Assembly (NCBI RefSeq): GCF_008629655.1
Contig: NZ_VWSG01000004.1
Coordinates: forward strand, 186,001 to 250,000
Origin: Paenimyroides baculatum
GTDB taxonomy: Bacteria > Bacteroidota > Bacteroidia > Flavobacteriales > Flavobacteriaceae
Length of the DNA: 64,000 bases
Direction: 5' to 3'
Shown: positions 44,735-55,256 of the stretch, piece by piece
How positions within the stretch are numbered: the stretch's first letter is position 1
Layout: each line of letters begins with the position of its first letter
Position numbers and translations under genes: made by a program
Notes under the pieces: generated by a model
Databases searched by the model: none
Told to the model about the DNA's origin: nothing
Seen by the model: the letters and a program-made list of their open reading frames with translations, nothing else

Positions 44735-45340
44735 CTATCGGATTATCCTTACAAACTCACCCAACACCTTTAGATGCACCGTTTGATCGTCTCGCAAAAC
44801 AATCGGTTTAAAACTATCATCAACCGACTTAGGTAGTAAGATGATTTCTTCGTGATGCCAACCATCTTCATCGACCGTTTTTTTACTTGAATATTCTTTA
44901 ACGGTGTAGCGTGAACCGAATTCGGCATCGGTACTATCAGTTCCTTCGACCAACATAATGAGTCCGTTTCTGGAACCGCCCGTGTATTTTTTAAACAGAC
45001 AGATGCTGCCGTTGGGAATAACCCTGTTCATAGATTCGCCCACTATCCTGCACGCAAAATAATCGGTTGGGCTGCTTAAATGATCTACCCTGATGTATGT
45101 GGTTTCGTGGTTTAACTGCAGATCGCTGAACAAACCTGCGGCAACTGCCAGATTGTAATACGGAATACAGCCAGGAGCGGGAGAATTGGAAAACTGAATT
45201 TGAGCAACCTGCTGCTGCGCACTGCGAACGGGAACAAACAGTGACAGGTACTTACGCAGGTTACTGTTGCACACGTAAATAAAGGTGCCCTTAATACCCC
45301 GAAGCATGATGGTTTTGTATATGTTTAGGATATACGCCAT
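44735..45340 (-). pseudogene. 5'-truncated DUF2075 helicase / S24 peptidase fusion
   Basis: 201 residues remain. The first ~45 (NIYKTIMLRGIKGTFIYVCN, SNLRKYLSLFVP) match the C-terminal end of DUF2075-type (Schlafen-like) helicases, whose motif 'YKxLLTRGxKGxYVY' is plain. The rest is an S24/LexA-like peptidase domain: the Ser is in CRIVGESMNRVIPNG and the Lys in SRYTVKEYSSKK. The missing N-terminal helicase part should lie to the right, but an IS21 istB fragment starts there at about 45342. This is therefore a gene remnant left by insertion and deletion, with a start codon that is only fortuitous. The S24 part alone might still be expressed. Confidence 0.65.
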
Positions 45341-45341
45341 C

Positions 45342-45981
45342 TACACCAATGATGAACTAGTTGCATATCTTCTTCAGAGTGAATGGGATGACCGGCAAAA
45401 CAGAAAGATAGAACGATTAACGAAAGCGGCACATTTTAGGTACAGCGCTGTAATGGAAGCTATCGATTATGATGCCTCGAGGTCTTTAGATAAAAATCAA
45501 ATACAACGCTTCTCTAGTTGCAATTTTATAGAACAAAAAACAGAACATACTTATTACAGGGAGCACCGGTGCAGGGAAAAGTTATATGGCATCCGCAATT
45601 GGTCATCAAGCTTGTTCATTAGGTTACAAAGTAATGTATTTTAACACCAACAAACTCTTTACAATGCTGAAAACATCTAAAGCAGATGGTTCCTATTTAA
45701 AACAGATCAATAAACTGGAAAAACAAGATTTACTGATCCTGGATGACTTTGGGTTTAAACCTTTGGACACGATCAACAGGAATTCTTTTATGGAAATTAT
45801 AGAAAACAGGCATGGTAAACACAGTACTATCATAGCCTCGCAATTACCAGTTGAAGCATGGCATGATATTATTGGGGAACAAACCATAGCAGATGCTATT
45901 TTGGATCGCCTTGTACATACTGCACATAGAATAGATATTAAAGGGGAATCTATTCGCAAAAAATTAAAAAATAATTACTAA
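45342..45981 (+). pseudogene. istB: IS21-family istB remnant (truncated and frameshifted)
   Basis: The frame NDELVAYLLQSEWDDRQNRK, IERLTKAAHFRYSAVMEAID is typical IstB from about residue 30, so the true N-terminus is missing. At 45535-45540 a run of six A shifts the frame: with five A the sequence would read on into QNILITGSTGAGKSYMASAI, the Walker A region, and then LLILDDFGFKPL (Walker B) to the normal C-terminus at 45981. The single-base difference could be a real mutation or a sequencing error in the homopolymer. No istA is present on either side. IstB is the ATP-dependent helper of IS21 transposition. Confidence 0.85.
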
Positions 45982-46474
45982 ATTTATAAACAGATGAATC
46001 GTTTTTGAGTACTTGCTTTGCTATGCTCACTTTCATCCGCTGCGAGTGGTTTACTTTATCCGTTCTATCCAAAACCATTACTGAAACACCAAAAGATCTT
46101 ATTGTTGTCAAAATTCCCAGTATATATAAATTAGATCCAGTTGGGTGGAATAGACAGCGCGGCTATGATTTAAAACCAGATTAAAAAAATCAGCTTTTCC
46201 ACTGACCTTCAAAGCTCAATCTGCTAAATGGGAAGATATTTATGTTCCTCGGAAAATAAAAGAAAATATTTTTTTTTCTCAAAATAATAAATTAGGAATA
46301 AAACCGAAATAATAAATGACAGCAATTATATAAATGATATAAGGTAAAAAAGATCTTTACATATGCATAAAGCAATTGAAATAGCACTGAAAAGATAATG
46401 AGATCTTTAATACCAAATTATCTTTCCAGCGTATTCTGGTGTAATAGCTAAAACTTACTTATAAGTATCTATTA
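45982..46474. other. IS21 tail and gene-free spacer
   Basis: 46010-46060 (GCTATGCTCACTTTCATCCG, then CTGCGAGTGG) looks like the noncoding end that follows istB in this IS group. The rest, with scraps such as TTGGGTGGAATAGACAGCGC, may be decayed coding DNA but no family is recognised. Confidence 0.4.
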
Positions 46475-46930
46475 CTAATAAATATTATAAACTTTGTTTG
46501 AATACCTGACGATTAGTTTTTCATCGTAATAAAATATATATACATATCTATATTTGTCGTCTAAAAAAAATGACTCATTAACATCTTTACTCGGAATAAC
46601 TATATTTACAATTTTTCCATTGTATTTGCCTACATTAAATGTAAAACCTACATTAGGATTATTAGTCATATTATCTGTAATAACTTCCCTATCAAATAAT
46701 TCATCTCCATCTATTTTAATATGAACGCGATCATTAAAAGTAGATAAAAAATTTATCTGAAAATTGTCTTCCTCATTATTTAAATAGTTATAACCATCTT
46801 TAGAATTTCCATTTTTTTCATATTGGAATTCAGCACCATTAGAAATTGAGCTGTTATCAGTTTTTAATGTATTGCAACCTGCGATAATTAATGGTACTAA
46901 TAAAGCGTACACTATTTTTTTGTTTGCCAT
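46475..46930 (-). CDS. Lipoprotein, candidate immunity protein of the RHS toxin
   Basis: 151 residues. Lipobox LIIAGC at the end of the signal. The mature part is beta-rich (DNFQINFLSTFNDRVHIKID, GDELFDREVITDN ... NIVIPSKDVNESFFLDDKY) and ends KVYNIY, compatible with a small beta-sandwich. It overlaps the end of the RHS gene by 19 bp and is the last gene of the operon. This is the usual place for an immunity gene, and a lipoprotein would protect the periplasm or surface from a secreted protease-like tip. The role is inferred from context only. Confidence 0.55.
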   Translation of the reverse strand: MANKKIVYALLVPLIIAGCNTLKTDNSSISNGAEFQYEKNGNSKDGYNYLNNEEDNFQINFLSTFNDRVHIKIDGDELFDREVITDNMTNNPNVGFTFNVGKYNGKIVNIVIPSKDVNESFFLDDKYRYVYIFYYDEKLIVRYSNKVYNIY

Positions 46931-49900
46931 AATATATTATTATTTATTAAATCTAACTGTTGTAGAAGTAAATCGGATCCTCTTGCCGGCTTATAAGAAT
47001 CAATAGGGTTTGCATCACTGTTCATTAAATTGTTCTTGATCAAATCGGTTCTTTCTTTTGAAACTTTATTTGCTCCTCCTTGCAGTATTGCGTCCACAGG
47101 ATTAGAAGGATCCCACGGATGTTGTAGACCACCTGTATGGCCTGCTTCATGATTAAACGTTCTAGTGTATCTATCTTTCGATTGCATCTTCCCGTTAATT
47201 TTAGCAGAAACAGCAAACATATTTTTTTGAGTATTAAATGATGTTGCATAACCACCCTTATACTCTATTGTTCCTTCTTTTTCGTTAACTTTTGTATCAC
47301 GATTATCTATTGCATATACTAACATGTCACCTTTAGGCTCTGAAGTATCATTTATTATCAACTCTGCAGAATATCCATGTTTTGCGTACGTCTCTGAAAA
47401 ACTTTTCGAAATATTATCTTTAAAAGTTTCCAACTGTCTTTTACTTAATTCTGCATCGTTGTATAATTGGATAGTAAGTTGAAGTGTTGTTGTTCCGTCC
47501 TCATTATGTATACTTGCCCACTCTAACCCTTCTAATTCCCTGCCGTCTACAACTCTGTTTTCAGAAAAATTGTAGTGAGATTGGTAATTATATTTCTCAC
47601 TTAAAGGATCAATGTTCATAAATCTTCCAATAGTATAATCATAATTTCTCCATTTAAAACTATCCCAGTTCAATCCGAGTTCCTCATTTCGTTCCTGTTC
47701 TTGAAATTTATATTTTTCTGCTGCTTCACTACGTTTACTATTTACAACTTCGTTATAGCCTTTATGTTTTAACCCAAACGGATAATAGTTATTTTCCTCT
47801 AATATTTCATTTACAGGGTCTACAATACCGTTTCCGTCGACATCTCCATAGCTTAATCGTATGTTTCCTAGATGGTCTTTGTATTGGTATACATAAAGAT
47901 ACGTATTATCTGTATTTCTTTTTACATACCCCTCTGTATGCGGAAAAAACTGTAGAGTTCCGTTTTCATATTGAAATCCATTCATATAATCGGTAGTTAT
48001 TAATGCTCCTCCATTTGGTTGTACTTTTTTACTTAAGCGAATACCGGAAGAATCATAAGTAAATTTTATATTACCACCATTACTAAAAGCTACCTGATAA
48101 GGTAAGTTTAAATGATTGTAACTTATCGATGAAATAGACTTATTTTTATCTGTAATAATATTACCTAGAGTATCGTAAATATAGTCGTCACCAACTTTAT
48201 TACCATCTTGAAACCCTATACTCGTAGTAGGAGAACTGCTGTCAGTTACACTTTGTAGTTGGTTTCCTTCGTATAAATAAGTTAGATCATCAATCTTATC
48301 AGGTTGATCAATATCCACCATTCCATAGCGTTTTAATGATAAAATATTACCATTTTTATCATATGTCAAATCTTCAGCAAATTGTCCATCTCTGTAATAA
48401 TTTATAAAATAACTTCCTACAGCTTGCAATTGACTTGCGTAATTTAACCTATTGAGATGATCATAGTCATATCCATATCCTCTTATAATATTATCACTTT
48501 CAGTTCTCCATATCACGCTGGAAATATTGCCATTATATTGCGGCTTTGATGTATCTCCATTAAATACCCCGTCATAAGCAATTGCATAATTGAAAAGTCC
48601 ATATTTATCACCTGCACTGCCAAGTCCCAAATTCTGAACAGTGTTCACGCTAGTTAACCATCCCCTACTATTATATCTGTAGCCAATGTCTTGTAATGGA
48701 ACTGATACAGTTCCACCTACCTTTTTATTATTCAATCTGCCATATGAGTCGTAAGCATTTAAAACGATATTTTCAAATTGTCCTGAGCCAATCTGTTGGG
48801 TTTGTCCAATTAATCGATTTCTTCGATCGTACGTGTACTCATTTGCAACTGTTAGTAATGCAGCACTATTATTCTGCTTTTGTGAGGTTACTGTTTTAGC
48901 TGGTGTACCAGTAAAATTCAACTGAGTATCAATTTGTGTATATCCGCCTAAATGGTTTTGAGCATAATTTCGTATCACACGATATTTAGCATCGTAAAAA
49001 TTATATGACAAATTACCTGCTATACTTTGAGGAGTTGTCAAAATACGATTCCATGTCCCTGTCTGCTGACCTTTTACCATAGTATTAACCTGTTGCCCCA
49101 ATATTATAGGAAATGATGTTGGTGCATTAGGATAATTATAATCATCATAATAGTTTAAAGTCAGTAATTTTATATTCGTAGGAAAACTTGTATTGGTATA
49201 TCTAGTAGTAATACCGTCTATTATATTATTAGTTGCAGACTTGCTTTCTGCTGTAAAATTGTTTGCAGCAAGAGAATTTCTTTCTACACGACTAAAAATA
49301 TTAGCAGGGTAAAATCCAGTATAAATTACTCTTCCCAATACATCATACTTAGAGACAAGCCAACCCCTTGTTCCATCACCGAAAGGATTATATACAGGAC
49401 CTGCCATAACTACTCTTCCTTTTTTGTCATATACTAGATACTCCCATTCTTTCTGCGGTAATTTTTTTTCAACCAACCTTCCTTGATTATCGTAATTATA
49501 CAAATAACACCATTTTTCCAGACTTACTGGTGAAACATCTCCTTCAGACATAGGTGGCAAAACTGCAACTATCTTATTAGCATCATTATAAACATAATAA
49601 GTATCGTGAATTAAATTATTGCTAAAAACCCTGGAAAGTACAATACTATTGTATTCGTTAAAGAATAATTCTGTCGTATTGTTTTTCTGATCCTGTGGGG
49701 TCCAATTTTCATTTTTTTGTATTTCTTTCCGCAATACATTACCAGAATAAAAGCCTGAAACAGATATTTCATTAGTTACTATTAATGAAGAAATACTATT
49801 AGTTACAACATACTTTTTTACTTCGTTTACAGTATTAAAATGATATTCGTTTTTTAGTGTGTGACTTAGAGTTTTATCCATATTCCATGCTTCACCTGGA

Positions 49901-50316
49901 AAACCCTGCTCTAAGAGTTTATAATTAGCTTTTTCATACCTATTTTTATTGTATGGGTTACTAAAATTATACTCACTTTGTAGAATTTGATTAAAGTTGG
50001 AAACATATTCTATATTGTCACTTGGAGCAGTATGTGGGAGATACTCCTTTAGAATTGCATTATTTTCATCATATTCATAGTTTGTCACCAAATTATTATA
50101 TTCGTCTGTCTCAATTTGTTGAATTTTTCTGCCAAGACCATCAAAATATGAAATATTTGTATTGAAATCTGAACTATTTGAAGATGTAGAATTTTTAGCT
50201 TTTAAGTAATTTTTCTCTACGATAAAATTCTTTTCCGTTTGAGCAATTAACACAAATGGCAGTAACACAAATAGGTTAGTCAATATAATTCTAAAATTAT
50301 TCATAACTGTATTCAT
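46912..50316 (-). CDS. RHS-repeat protein with metzincin-like C-terminal tip
   Basis: 1134 residues with a signal peptide (residues 1-27). A DUF6443-like start (FIVEKNYLKAKNSTSSN, YFDGLGRKIQQIETDEYNN), many YD repeats (YDNQGRLVEKKL, YDKKGRVVMAG, YDYDHLNRLNYA), and the RHS core (YKDHLGNIRLSYGD ... EENNYYPFGLKH ... GRFMNIDPLSEKY) are followed by a variable tip of ~165 residues. The tip carries HEAGHTGGLQH (His1056, Glu1057, His1060, His1066), the HExxHxxGxxH zinc site of metzincin-type proteases. RHS proteins form a shell that carries a toxic tip. Because the operon begins with a T9SS cargo protein, export by the T9SS is likely. It overlaps both neighbours (20 and 19 bp). Confidence 0.85.
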   Translation of the reverse strand: MNTVMNNFRIILTNLFVLLPFVLIAQTEKNFIVEKNYLKAKNSTSSNSSDFNTNISYFDGLGRKIQQIETDEYNNLVTNYEYDENNAILKEYLPHTAPSDNIEYVSNFNQILQSEYNFSNPYNKNRYEKANYKLLEQGFPGEAWNMDKTLSHTLKNEYHFNTVNEVKKYVVTNSISSLIVTNEISVSGFYSGNVLRKEIQKNENWTPQDQKNNTTELFFNEYNSIVLSRVFSNNLIHDTYYVYNDANKIVAVLPPMSEGDVSPVSLEKWCYLYNYDNQGRLVEKKLPQKEWEYLVYDKKGRVVMAGPVYNPFGDGTRGWLVSKYDVLGRVIYTGFYPANIFSRVERNSLAANNFTAESKSATNNIIDGITTRYTNTSFPTNIKLLTLNYYDDYNYPNAPTSFPIILGQQVNTMVKGQQTGTWNRILTTPQSIAGNLSYNFYDAKYRVIRNYAQNHLGGYTQIDTQLNFTGTPAKTVTSQKQNNSAALLTVANEYTYDRRNRLIGQTQQIGSGQFENIVLNAYDSYGRLNNKKVGGTVSVPLQDIGYRYNSRGWLTSVNTVQNLGLGSAGDKYGLFNYAIAYDGVFNGDTSKPQYNGNISSVIWRTESDNIIRGYGYDYDHLNRLNYASQLQAVGSYFINYYRDGQFAEDLTYDKNGNILSLKRYGMVDIDQPDKIDDLTYLYEGNQLQSVTDSSSPTTSIGFQDGNKVGDDYIYDTLGNIITDKNKSISSISYNHLNLPYQVAFSNGGNIKFTYDSSGIRLSKKVQPNGGALITTDYMNGFQYENGTLQFFPHTEGYVKRNTDNTYLYVYQYKDHLGNIRLSYGDVDGNGIVDPVNEILEENNYYPFGLKHKGYNEVVNSKRSEAAEKYKFQEQERNEELGLNWDSFKWRNYDYTIGRFMNIDPLSEKYNYQSHYNFSENRVVDGRELEGLEWASIHNEDGTTTLQLTIQLYNDAELSKRQLETFKDNISKSFSETYAKHGYSAELIINDTSEPKGDMLVYAIDNRDTKVNEKEGTIEYKGGYATSFNTQKNMFAVSAKINGKMQSKDRYTRTFNHEAGHTGGLQHPWDPSNPVDAILQGGANKVSKERTDLIKNNLMNSDANPIDSYKPARGSDLLLQQLDLINNNILWQTKK

Positions 50317-53300
50317 ACTCTTTAATAATATTTAAATTATCATCATATATTTTTATCAACCTGTTTAATCCGTCATAATTATAATAGGTTCTTTTCCCAT
50401 TAACATCTCCTTTCAAAGTAACACCTACAAGAGGTTTGTATATTTTATACTCTAAAAAAACATTCCCAGACAAAGACGATTTCAAATCCATAATTGCATT
50501 GATTAACGTTTCTTCATTTCCAGAACCTGTATCGGAAATAGTTCTTATGTTATTTACTTTTGTTATGTCTAGATCTTGAAATTTTGTATTTTTTATTTCA
50601 ACTATAGGATAACTTCCCTTATATCCCCAAATTGCAGTGAAATATATATTATCTGCTGTGTGATATGTTACAATATTTCCGTACTCATCTCGGTAATCCA
50701 CAATAATTTCATCTGTATTAACCGTATTCATAAAGTTTTCCTGTATTGCTGAAATATTTGTTCGCGGAAACCACATTGAGCTACCGTTATTATAGCTAAA
50801 ACTGTCAAATAGCACACTTTGTTTTTTGATTATTTTATCATTTGTCGTATAAGTGGTAGCATAAGGATCTGATAATCTGTTGTCGATACTTAATTGGGTT
50901 GGATAAGGTGCTCCCCCAACAAACAGGCTTCCGAAAGGATATGAATACTCCGTCTTATTTTCGCTATTTACCGTCTTTAATATTTCAGTGGCTATAAAAG
51001 GATAATAAACAGGAGAAATAATGGTATTAGCTGTTTTGTAAGTATAGTTTTTCTGCAAAGTTTTACTTTGACTTCCTTCATATTCAACTAACAAACTTTG
51101 ATCCAGTGCAAGAAACTCTTGATTATAAACGGAATTAGATGTATACTGAAACATACGATCTCCCATTGAAAAACTTGGAAAATAGTTAGTCTTTGAAAGT
51201 GACACCTCTTTTGATTTATATTTTTTATAAATATTTGTTACTTTATTTTTTAATATAGTACCATCGTAAATTCTCATTTCTTTCAACTTACCTTTGTACT
51301 GATCATTAAAATGATACGGTAACTTATGCTTTAACACATCGTTTGATACACTATTAGTTGTATTGATCGTATTTCTCTCAATTGGATAATCTAGAGGCGT
51401 AGTAAAGTCGAACTCTTTTTTGATGTTAGATTTAAGAAATTTTTCTACAACATTTGCATATCCTACGGTGCTACCCTGAGTTAACTCTATTCCAGATTTT
51501 GGCATATTATATGTCATTATTGATCCTAATTCAAAATTAGGATCTGGAATATATTTTTTAAAAGACGCTAACAAAGGCATAAAATTCATATATCCTTCAT
51601 TATTAGGATATTCATAAGCTACTTCATTTACAAGCGTTTGATTGCTATCGTATATTTTCTGTGACTTTATTCTTGCACTTCCTGCTTCAATAGGTACATT
51701 TAATAGTTTAAAAAAGTCATGCTCGTATTCATATGTTGTATAACCTTTTGTAGGGTAAATAACCTTATTTAATAAACCATACAGTGAATTACCGTGAGGT
51801 GCTAATGAATAATCTCCGTCAATAATAATTCTATGATTAAATTGCGGTGGTAAAATATTCGGTAAAAATCTAGGATGGTCTAAATTATGATAATAATATA
51901 GTTTAGGTGTTTTAGTTCCAATTGTAGTATGACCGTTGCTATTAAAATATCCTAAAAAGTCTTGTTCGTTTGAATATCTTTGAGGAAGCCTTTCCGGATT
52001 ATTGTATTCAAATCTATAAACTTCAGACTGTTCGTTATCTGCCAAGTTTTTAATAACAACCGACTCCAAAAACATTCTGTGGTTTATTGTACCAACCGTA
52101 CCATCTTTTGTATTATAATATATCTGATTTAACTGCACATGCTTTATAATATTACCATGCAAATTGTATATTTTAATTTCAGAAAGCCTGCTATCCCCTG
52201 CATAATCTAAACGATTTTCGGCATATATGAACTCAACTTTTCCTTCCGAAAATTTTATATTTTTAATTCTATTTTTTTCAGGAATTTTTTCCCAGTTTCT
52301 ACCAGAATCAAATATTACTCCTTTTTCTTCCTCGTATTTTATAGATATGTCATTTGTTGGCAAATCTTTAATATTTTTAACTCTGGAAAATGCTTGTCTC
52401 TTTTTTTCAACAGCAGAATGATTGTAGGTCTCATACTCAAATTCAACACTTTTAACACCGTATGGGCTATTAATTTTGTTTAAATGCCATGAAGCAACAT
52501 CCTTATTGTAATTATTATAAAGAGAATTATTCGTCAAAACATGATTCGAACTCCATAATGATTGATCAGAAAAATTACCATGAAAATTCTCGATAACATC
52601 ATAATTATTAAAAGTAAATTTAAAACCTTTATCGTTCAAAATTTCAAAATCAAAAAAATCTTTTAGTTTGCGTTTCTCTGCTAAGAAATGATGTATACCG
52701 GTATATAAAGGCGGATGAGAAATTACATTTTGATAAAGATTAGGATGATCCACATTTAATTCAGAAGCAAAGCCATTTCCTAAAGAGGCAACTGTTTTTG
52801 GGGTAACATTGGTTAATTTATTTCCTAAATTTTGCCTAAAATAAGCTTGCATATTTGAAGTGTTATAACCACTTACAAATGGATCCTCAGTTGTTGAACT
52901 ATTTTTTAAAATAAATACATCACTTAAAGAAGGAGCATTTATAAAATATTCATCATAATTACAGTCGCTATAAAGATAGTTTGGACCTGAGGGTAATGTT
53001 GTTGCATTAGTTAAATCATTATTTTCTGTATATATAGCCAAATTATAATCTGTGCGTGATGGGTCAGTTGTGACTTGCCAATAAGAATAAGGTAAAGCAT
53101 AATTTGATTTTCTTCTATTAGCACCAACGGAACCAACTTTAGGAGAATGCATACTAGCTTGCCCACCATTACTGGTTAGTGCTAAAGTAGGGTAGTTATA
53201 CCACCCTACTTTATGGTCAGGTATATCTCTAATTACCCTAACTATGTTTCCTCCAGCTCGTAAATTCCAATTCATACCTACACAACTTGCAATATCATCA

Positions 53301-53596
53301 ACTTTTATACCTTTTGAATTGTATTGGATTGAAATTGGCACTTTTAAACCATCCATTTCTATTTCGAATATTGGAATTTCCAAATCTATTGCGCCCGTAT
53401 AATTATTCACGGGGTTTATTGATCTGACTTGAAAAGCAGTTACATCTGGTGTAGCCTTAAATGATGTAGCAATGGTTTTCCCGAATACTTGTTCGGAATT
53501 TGACAATTGGTGTAAAGACGGACCAGGACCAGGTACTGGTTGAGCATTTAAACTAAACCAAATTAAAAATACTATAAAAACTAAAAACTTCTTCAT
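50297..53596 (-). CDS. Exported YD/RHS-type companion protein
   Basis: 1099 residues. Signal peptide ends LNAQ. The start after it (PGPGPSLHQLSNSEQVFGKT, VNNYTGAIDLEIPIFEIEMD, GLKVPISIQYNSKGIKV) is the standard N-terminal region of large Bacteroidota proteins encoded just before RHS toxins. The remainder has loose YD-like units (EYEYDF, EYPNNEGY, YNYDGLNRLIKIYDDNLNII near the end) that run on into the RHS gene, with which it overlaps by 20 bp. It probably forms part of the toxin-delivery shell or a surface partner. No enzymatic motif seen. Confidence 0.75.
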   Translation of the reverse strand: MKKFLVFIVFLIWFSLNAQPVPGPGPSLHQLSNSEQVFGKTIATSFKATPDVTAFQVRSINPVNNYTGAIDLEIPIFEIEMDGLKVPISIQYNSKGIKVDDIASCVGMNWNLRAGGNIVRVIRDIPDHKVGWYNYPTLALTSNGGQASMHSPKVGSVGANRRKSNYALPYSYWQVTTDPSRTDYNLAIYTENNDLTNATTLPSGPNYLYSDCNYDEYFINAPSLSDVFILKNSSTTEDPFVSGYNTSNMQAYFRQNLGNKLTNVTPKTVASLGNGFASELNVDHPNLYQNVISHPPLYTGIHHFLAEKRKLKDFFDFEILNDKGFKFTFNNYDVIENFHGNFSDQSLWSSNHVLTNNSLYNNYNKDVASWHLNKINSPYGVKSVEFEYETYNHSAVEKKRQAFSRVKNIKDLPTNDISIKYEEEKGVIFDSGRNWEKIPEKNRIKNIKFSEGKVEFIYAENRLDYAGDSRLSEIKIYNLHGNIIKHVQLNQIYYNTKDGTVGTINHRMFLESVVIKNLADNEQSEVYRFEYNNPERLPQRYSNEQDFLGYFNSNGHTTIGTKTPKLYYYHNLDHPRFLPNILPPQFNHRIIIDGDYSLAPHGNSLYGLLNKVIYPTKGYTTYEYEHDFFKLLNVPIEAGSARIKSQKIYDSNQTLVNEVAYEYPNNEGYMNFMPLLASFKKYIPDPNFELGSIMTYNMPKSGIELTQGSTVGYANVVEKFLKSNIKKEFDFTTPLDYPIERNTINTTNSVSNDVLKHKLPYHFNDQYKGKLKEMRIYDGTILKNKVTNIYKKYKSKEVSLSKTNYFPSFSMGDRMFQYTSNSVYNQEFLALDQSLLVEYEGSQSKTLQKNYTYKTANTIISPVYYPFIATEILKTVNSENKTEYSYPFGSLFVGGAPYPTQLSIDNRLSDPYATTYTTNDKIIKKQSVLFDSFSYNNGSSMWFPRTNISAIQENFMNTVNTDEIIVDYRDEYGNIVTYHTADNIYFTAIWGYKGSYPIVEIKNTKFQDLDITKVNNIRTISDTGSGNEETLINAIMDLKSSLSGNVFLEYKIYKPLVGVTLKGDVNGKRTYYNYDGLNRLIKIYDDNLNIIKEYEYSYE

Positions 53597-53598
53597 AA

Positions 53599-55146
53599 CT
53601 ATTTTTTAATGACTTTTACAGATGTGTTTACCACATCGGTTTTAATATTGATAACATAAGTTCCTGTAGCATAACCTGCCAAATTCACCGCAACCATGTC
53701 GTGTTTCAGTTGTTCGGTATGCAGTAATCTGCCATTTAGATCGAAAACGTTTACCACTCCTTCTTTATACTCGTGGTTGATTACAATTTGTGTAAATCCT
53801 TCGGTAGGATTCGGGAATGCTTCTATCTTGATTTCTGGTTGCTTTACGTCGTCTTTTGGTCCCAGTTTTACCACCCAGTAATCATCCCTGCCTTGTGTTG
53901 ATGTTTTGTACTTTGCGTTCTTGCCTGTAGAATTCCCTGCAAACACTAATCCTCCGTCACGGGTAATAACTGTTTTTCTAAGCAAATCATCTCCGCTTGT
54001 TGACAATTCCTTTTCCCAAACCTGCTCGCCTTTGTCATCTACTTGGATAGAAACATAGCTTTTTTTGTTGGTCTTAGCATCGGTTTTATAACCTGATAAC
54101 AAGATGTTCTTATTCGGCATTACGGCTGTTGATGTTAAGAATTCGCTGCCTTCTAAATCAAAACTATACTGATCCACCGGTTTAAATCGGTTATCGGTTT
54201 TAATCACAAAGAAATCACTTCCTTTTTCTGATTTTATCGTAAGGTTCCCCGTACCATTTTCGGAATAGGTATTGCCTGTAATAGTGTATCCTTGTTTGTT
54301 TTCTGCAATTAGTATTTCATTCAGCTGGTCGTCGTTTTCACTTCCTAAAACGTATTCGTTTAGAAGATTTCCTTTTACATCAAGATCCAAAATCCACAAA
54401 TCGTAACCACCGTAACTGTCTTTTTGCTTGCTGCCTGATGCAGGTGAGTTGGAAACTCCGCCAATGATGTAGCCGTTTTCAGTCTCTACAATGGTTCTTG
54501 GTTCGTCGTTATAAATACCGCCGAATGTTTTTTCCCATTCTACTTTACCTTGTTTGTCGGTTTTAATGATCCAATAATCCAACCCCCCAAACTTATCTTC
54601 TGATTTTTGGTCGTTTTGTCCGGAATTGGTTGTGCCTGCAATTAAGTAGCCACCGCCTTTTACCTGTTTTATCTGTACCAGTCGATCATCACCGTCACCT
54701 CCATAGCTTTGCTGCCATTCCTGGTCGCCACGGGCATTTATCTTTACAATCCAGATATCGTTCTTCCCTTTGTTTTCTGAAGATTTGGTATCGCTTTTAC
54801 CTGAATTGGAATAACCGCCTAATATATAACCCATATCGGTTGTTGGATAAATGCTTTTTAAGATGTCCTGACCTTCACCACCAAAGCTCAACTGCCATTC
54901 TTCTTCACCACTCTTGTCCATCTTCCATAGGAAATAGTCTAAATTCCCCTGGCTTTTCTGGGATTTTAATCCTGATTTGTCGGACAGTGAACTTCCCGCT
55001 AATAGAAAGCCGTAATCTAATGTGGGAACCATATCAAAAAGGTATTCGGAATGTTCGCCACCGATTGTTTTTTCCCATACCACCTTTTGGCTGTACCCGC
55101 TAAATGCAGACATGCCAAAGAGTAGAAAAAGTAGTTTCTTTTTCAT
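53599..55146 (-). CDS. T9SS type A sorting-domain protein with repeated propeller-like units
   Basis: 515 residues. Signal peptide (ending SGYSQ), then eight or so repeats of a pattern like 'WEKTIGG...YGFLLAGSSLSDKSG...DYFLWKMDKSGEEEWQLSFGG', each ~50 residues with a D-Y/I-W-I/L-x-K core; this is a propeller-like surface repeat. The last ~75 residues (IKIEAFPNPTEGFTQIVIN ... VKVIKK) are the type A sorting domain. It is the first gene of the RHS operon, 2 bp from the next gene, and ties the operon to the type IX system. Confidence 0.85.
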   Translation of the reverse strand: MKKKLLFLLFGMSAFSGYSQKVVWEKTIGGEHSEYLFDMVPTLDYGFLLAGSSLSDKSGLKSQKSQGNLDYFLWKMDKSGEEEWQLSFGGEGQDILKSIYPTTDMGYILGGYSNSGKSDTKSSENKGKNDIWIVKINARGDQEWQQSYGGDGDDRLVQIKQVKGGGYLIAGTTNSGQNDQKSEDKFGGLDYWIIKTDKQGKVEWEKTFGGIYNDEPRTIVETENGYIIGGVSNSPASGSKQKDSYGGYDLWILDLDVKGNLLNEYVLGSENDDQLNEILIAENKQGYTITGNTYSENGTGNLTIKSEKGSDFFVIKTDNRFKPVDQYSFDLEGSEFLTSTAVMPNKNILLSGYKTDAKTNKKSYVSIQVDDKGEQVWEKELSTSGDDLLRKTVITRDGGLVFAGNSTGKNAKYKTSTQGRDDYWVVKLGPKDDVKQPEIKIEAFPNPTEGFTQIVINHEYKEGVVNVFDLNGRLLHTEQLKHDMVAVNLAGYATGTYVINIKTDVVNTSVKVIKK

Positions 55147-55155
55147 AAGTAATAA

Positions 55156-55236
55156 TTAATATGTTATTTGTAAACCTTTATTTGAAGTATATAAAGCAGC
55201 CGAAACCACTTTGATAGTAGTGTAGTAATGTTTCAT
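55156..55236 (-). CDS. Leader ORF of the T9SS/RHS operon
   Basis: 26 codons: MKHYYTTIKVVSAALYTSNK and six more, ending at 55156, nine bp before the ATG at 55146. It lies entirely within the predicted ~100-nt leader of the operon. A regulatory leader peptide is possible but not proven. Confidence 0.35.
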   Translation of the reverse strand: MKHYYTTIKVVSAALYTSNKGLQITY

Positions 55237-55256
55237 AAGTGTGTTTTAATTTGGTG

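Noticed and set aside
45285..45644. 119-codon frame read as an intact gene
   Set aside because: Its first part is antisense to the helicase remnant and its last part is out of frame; it is the istB fragment with a frameshift.
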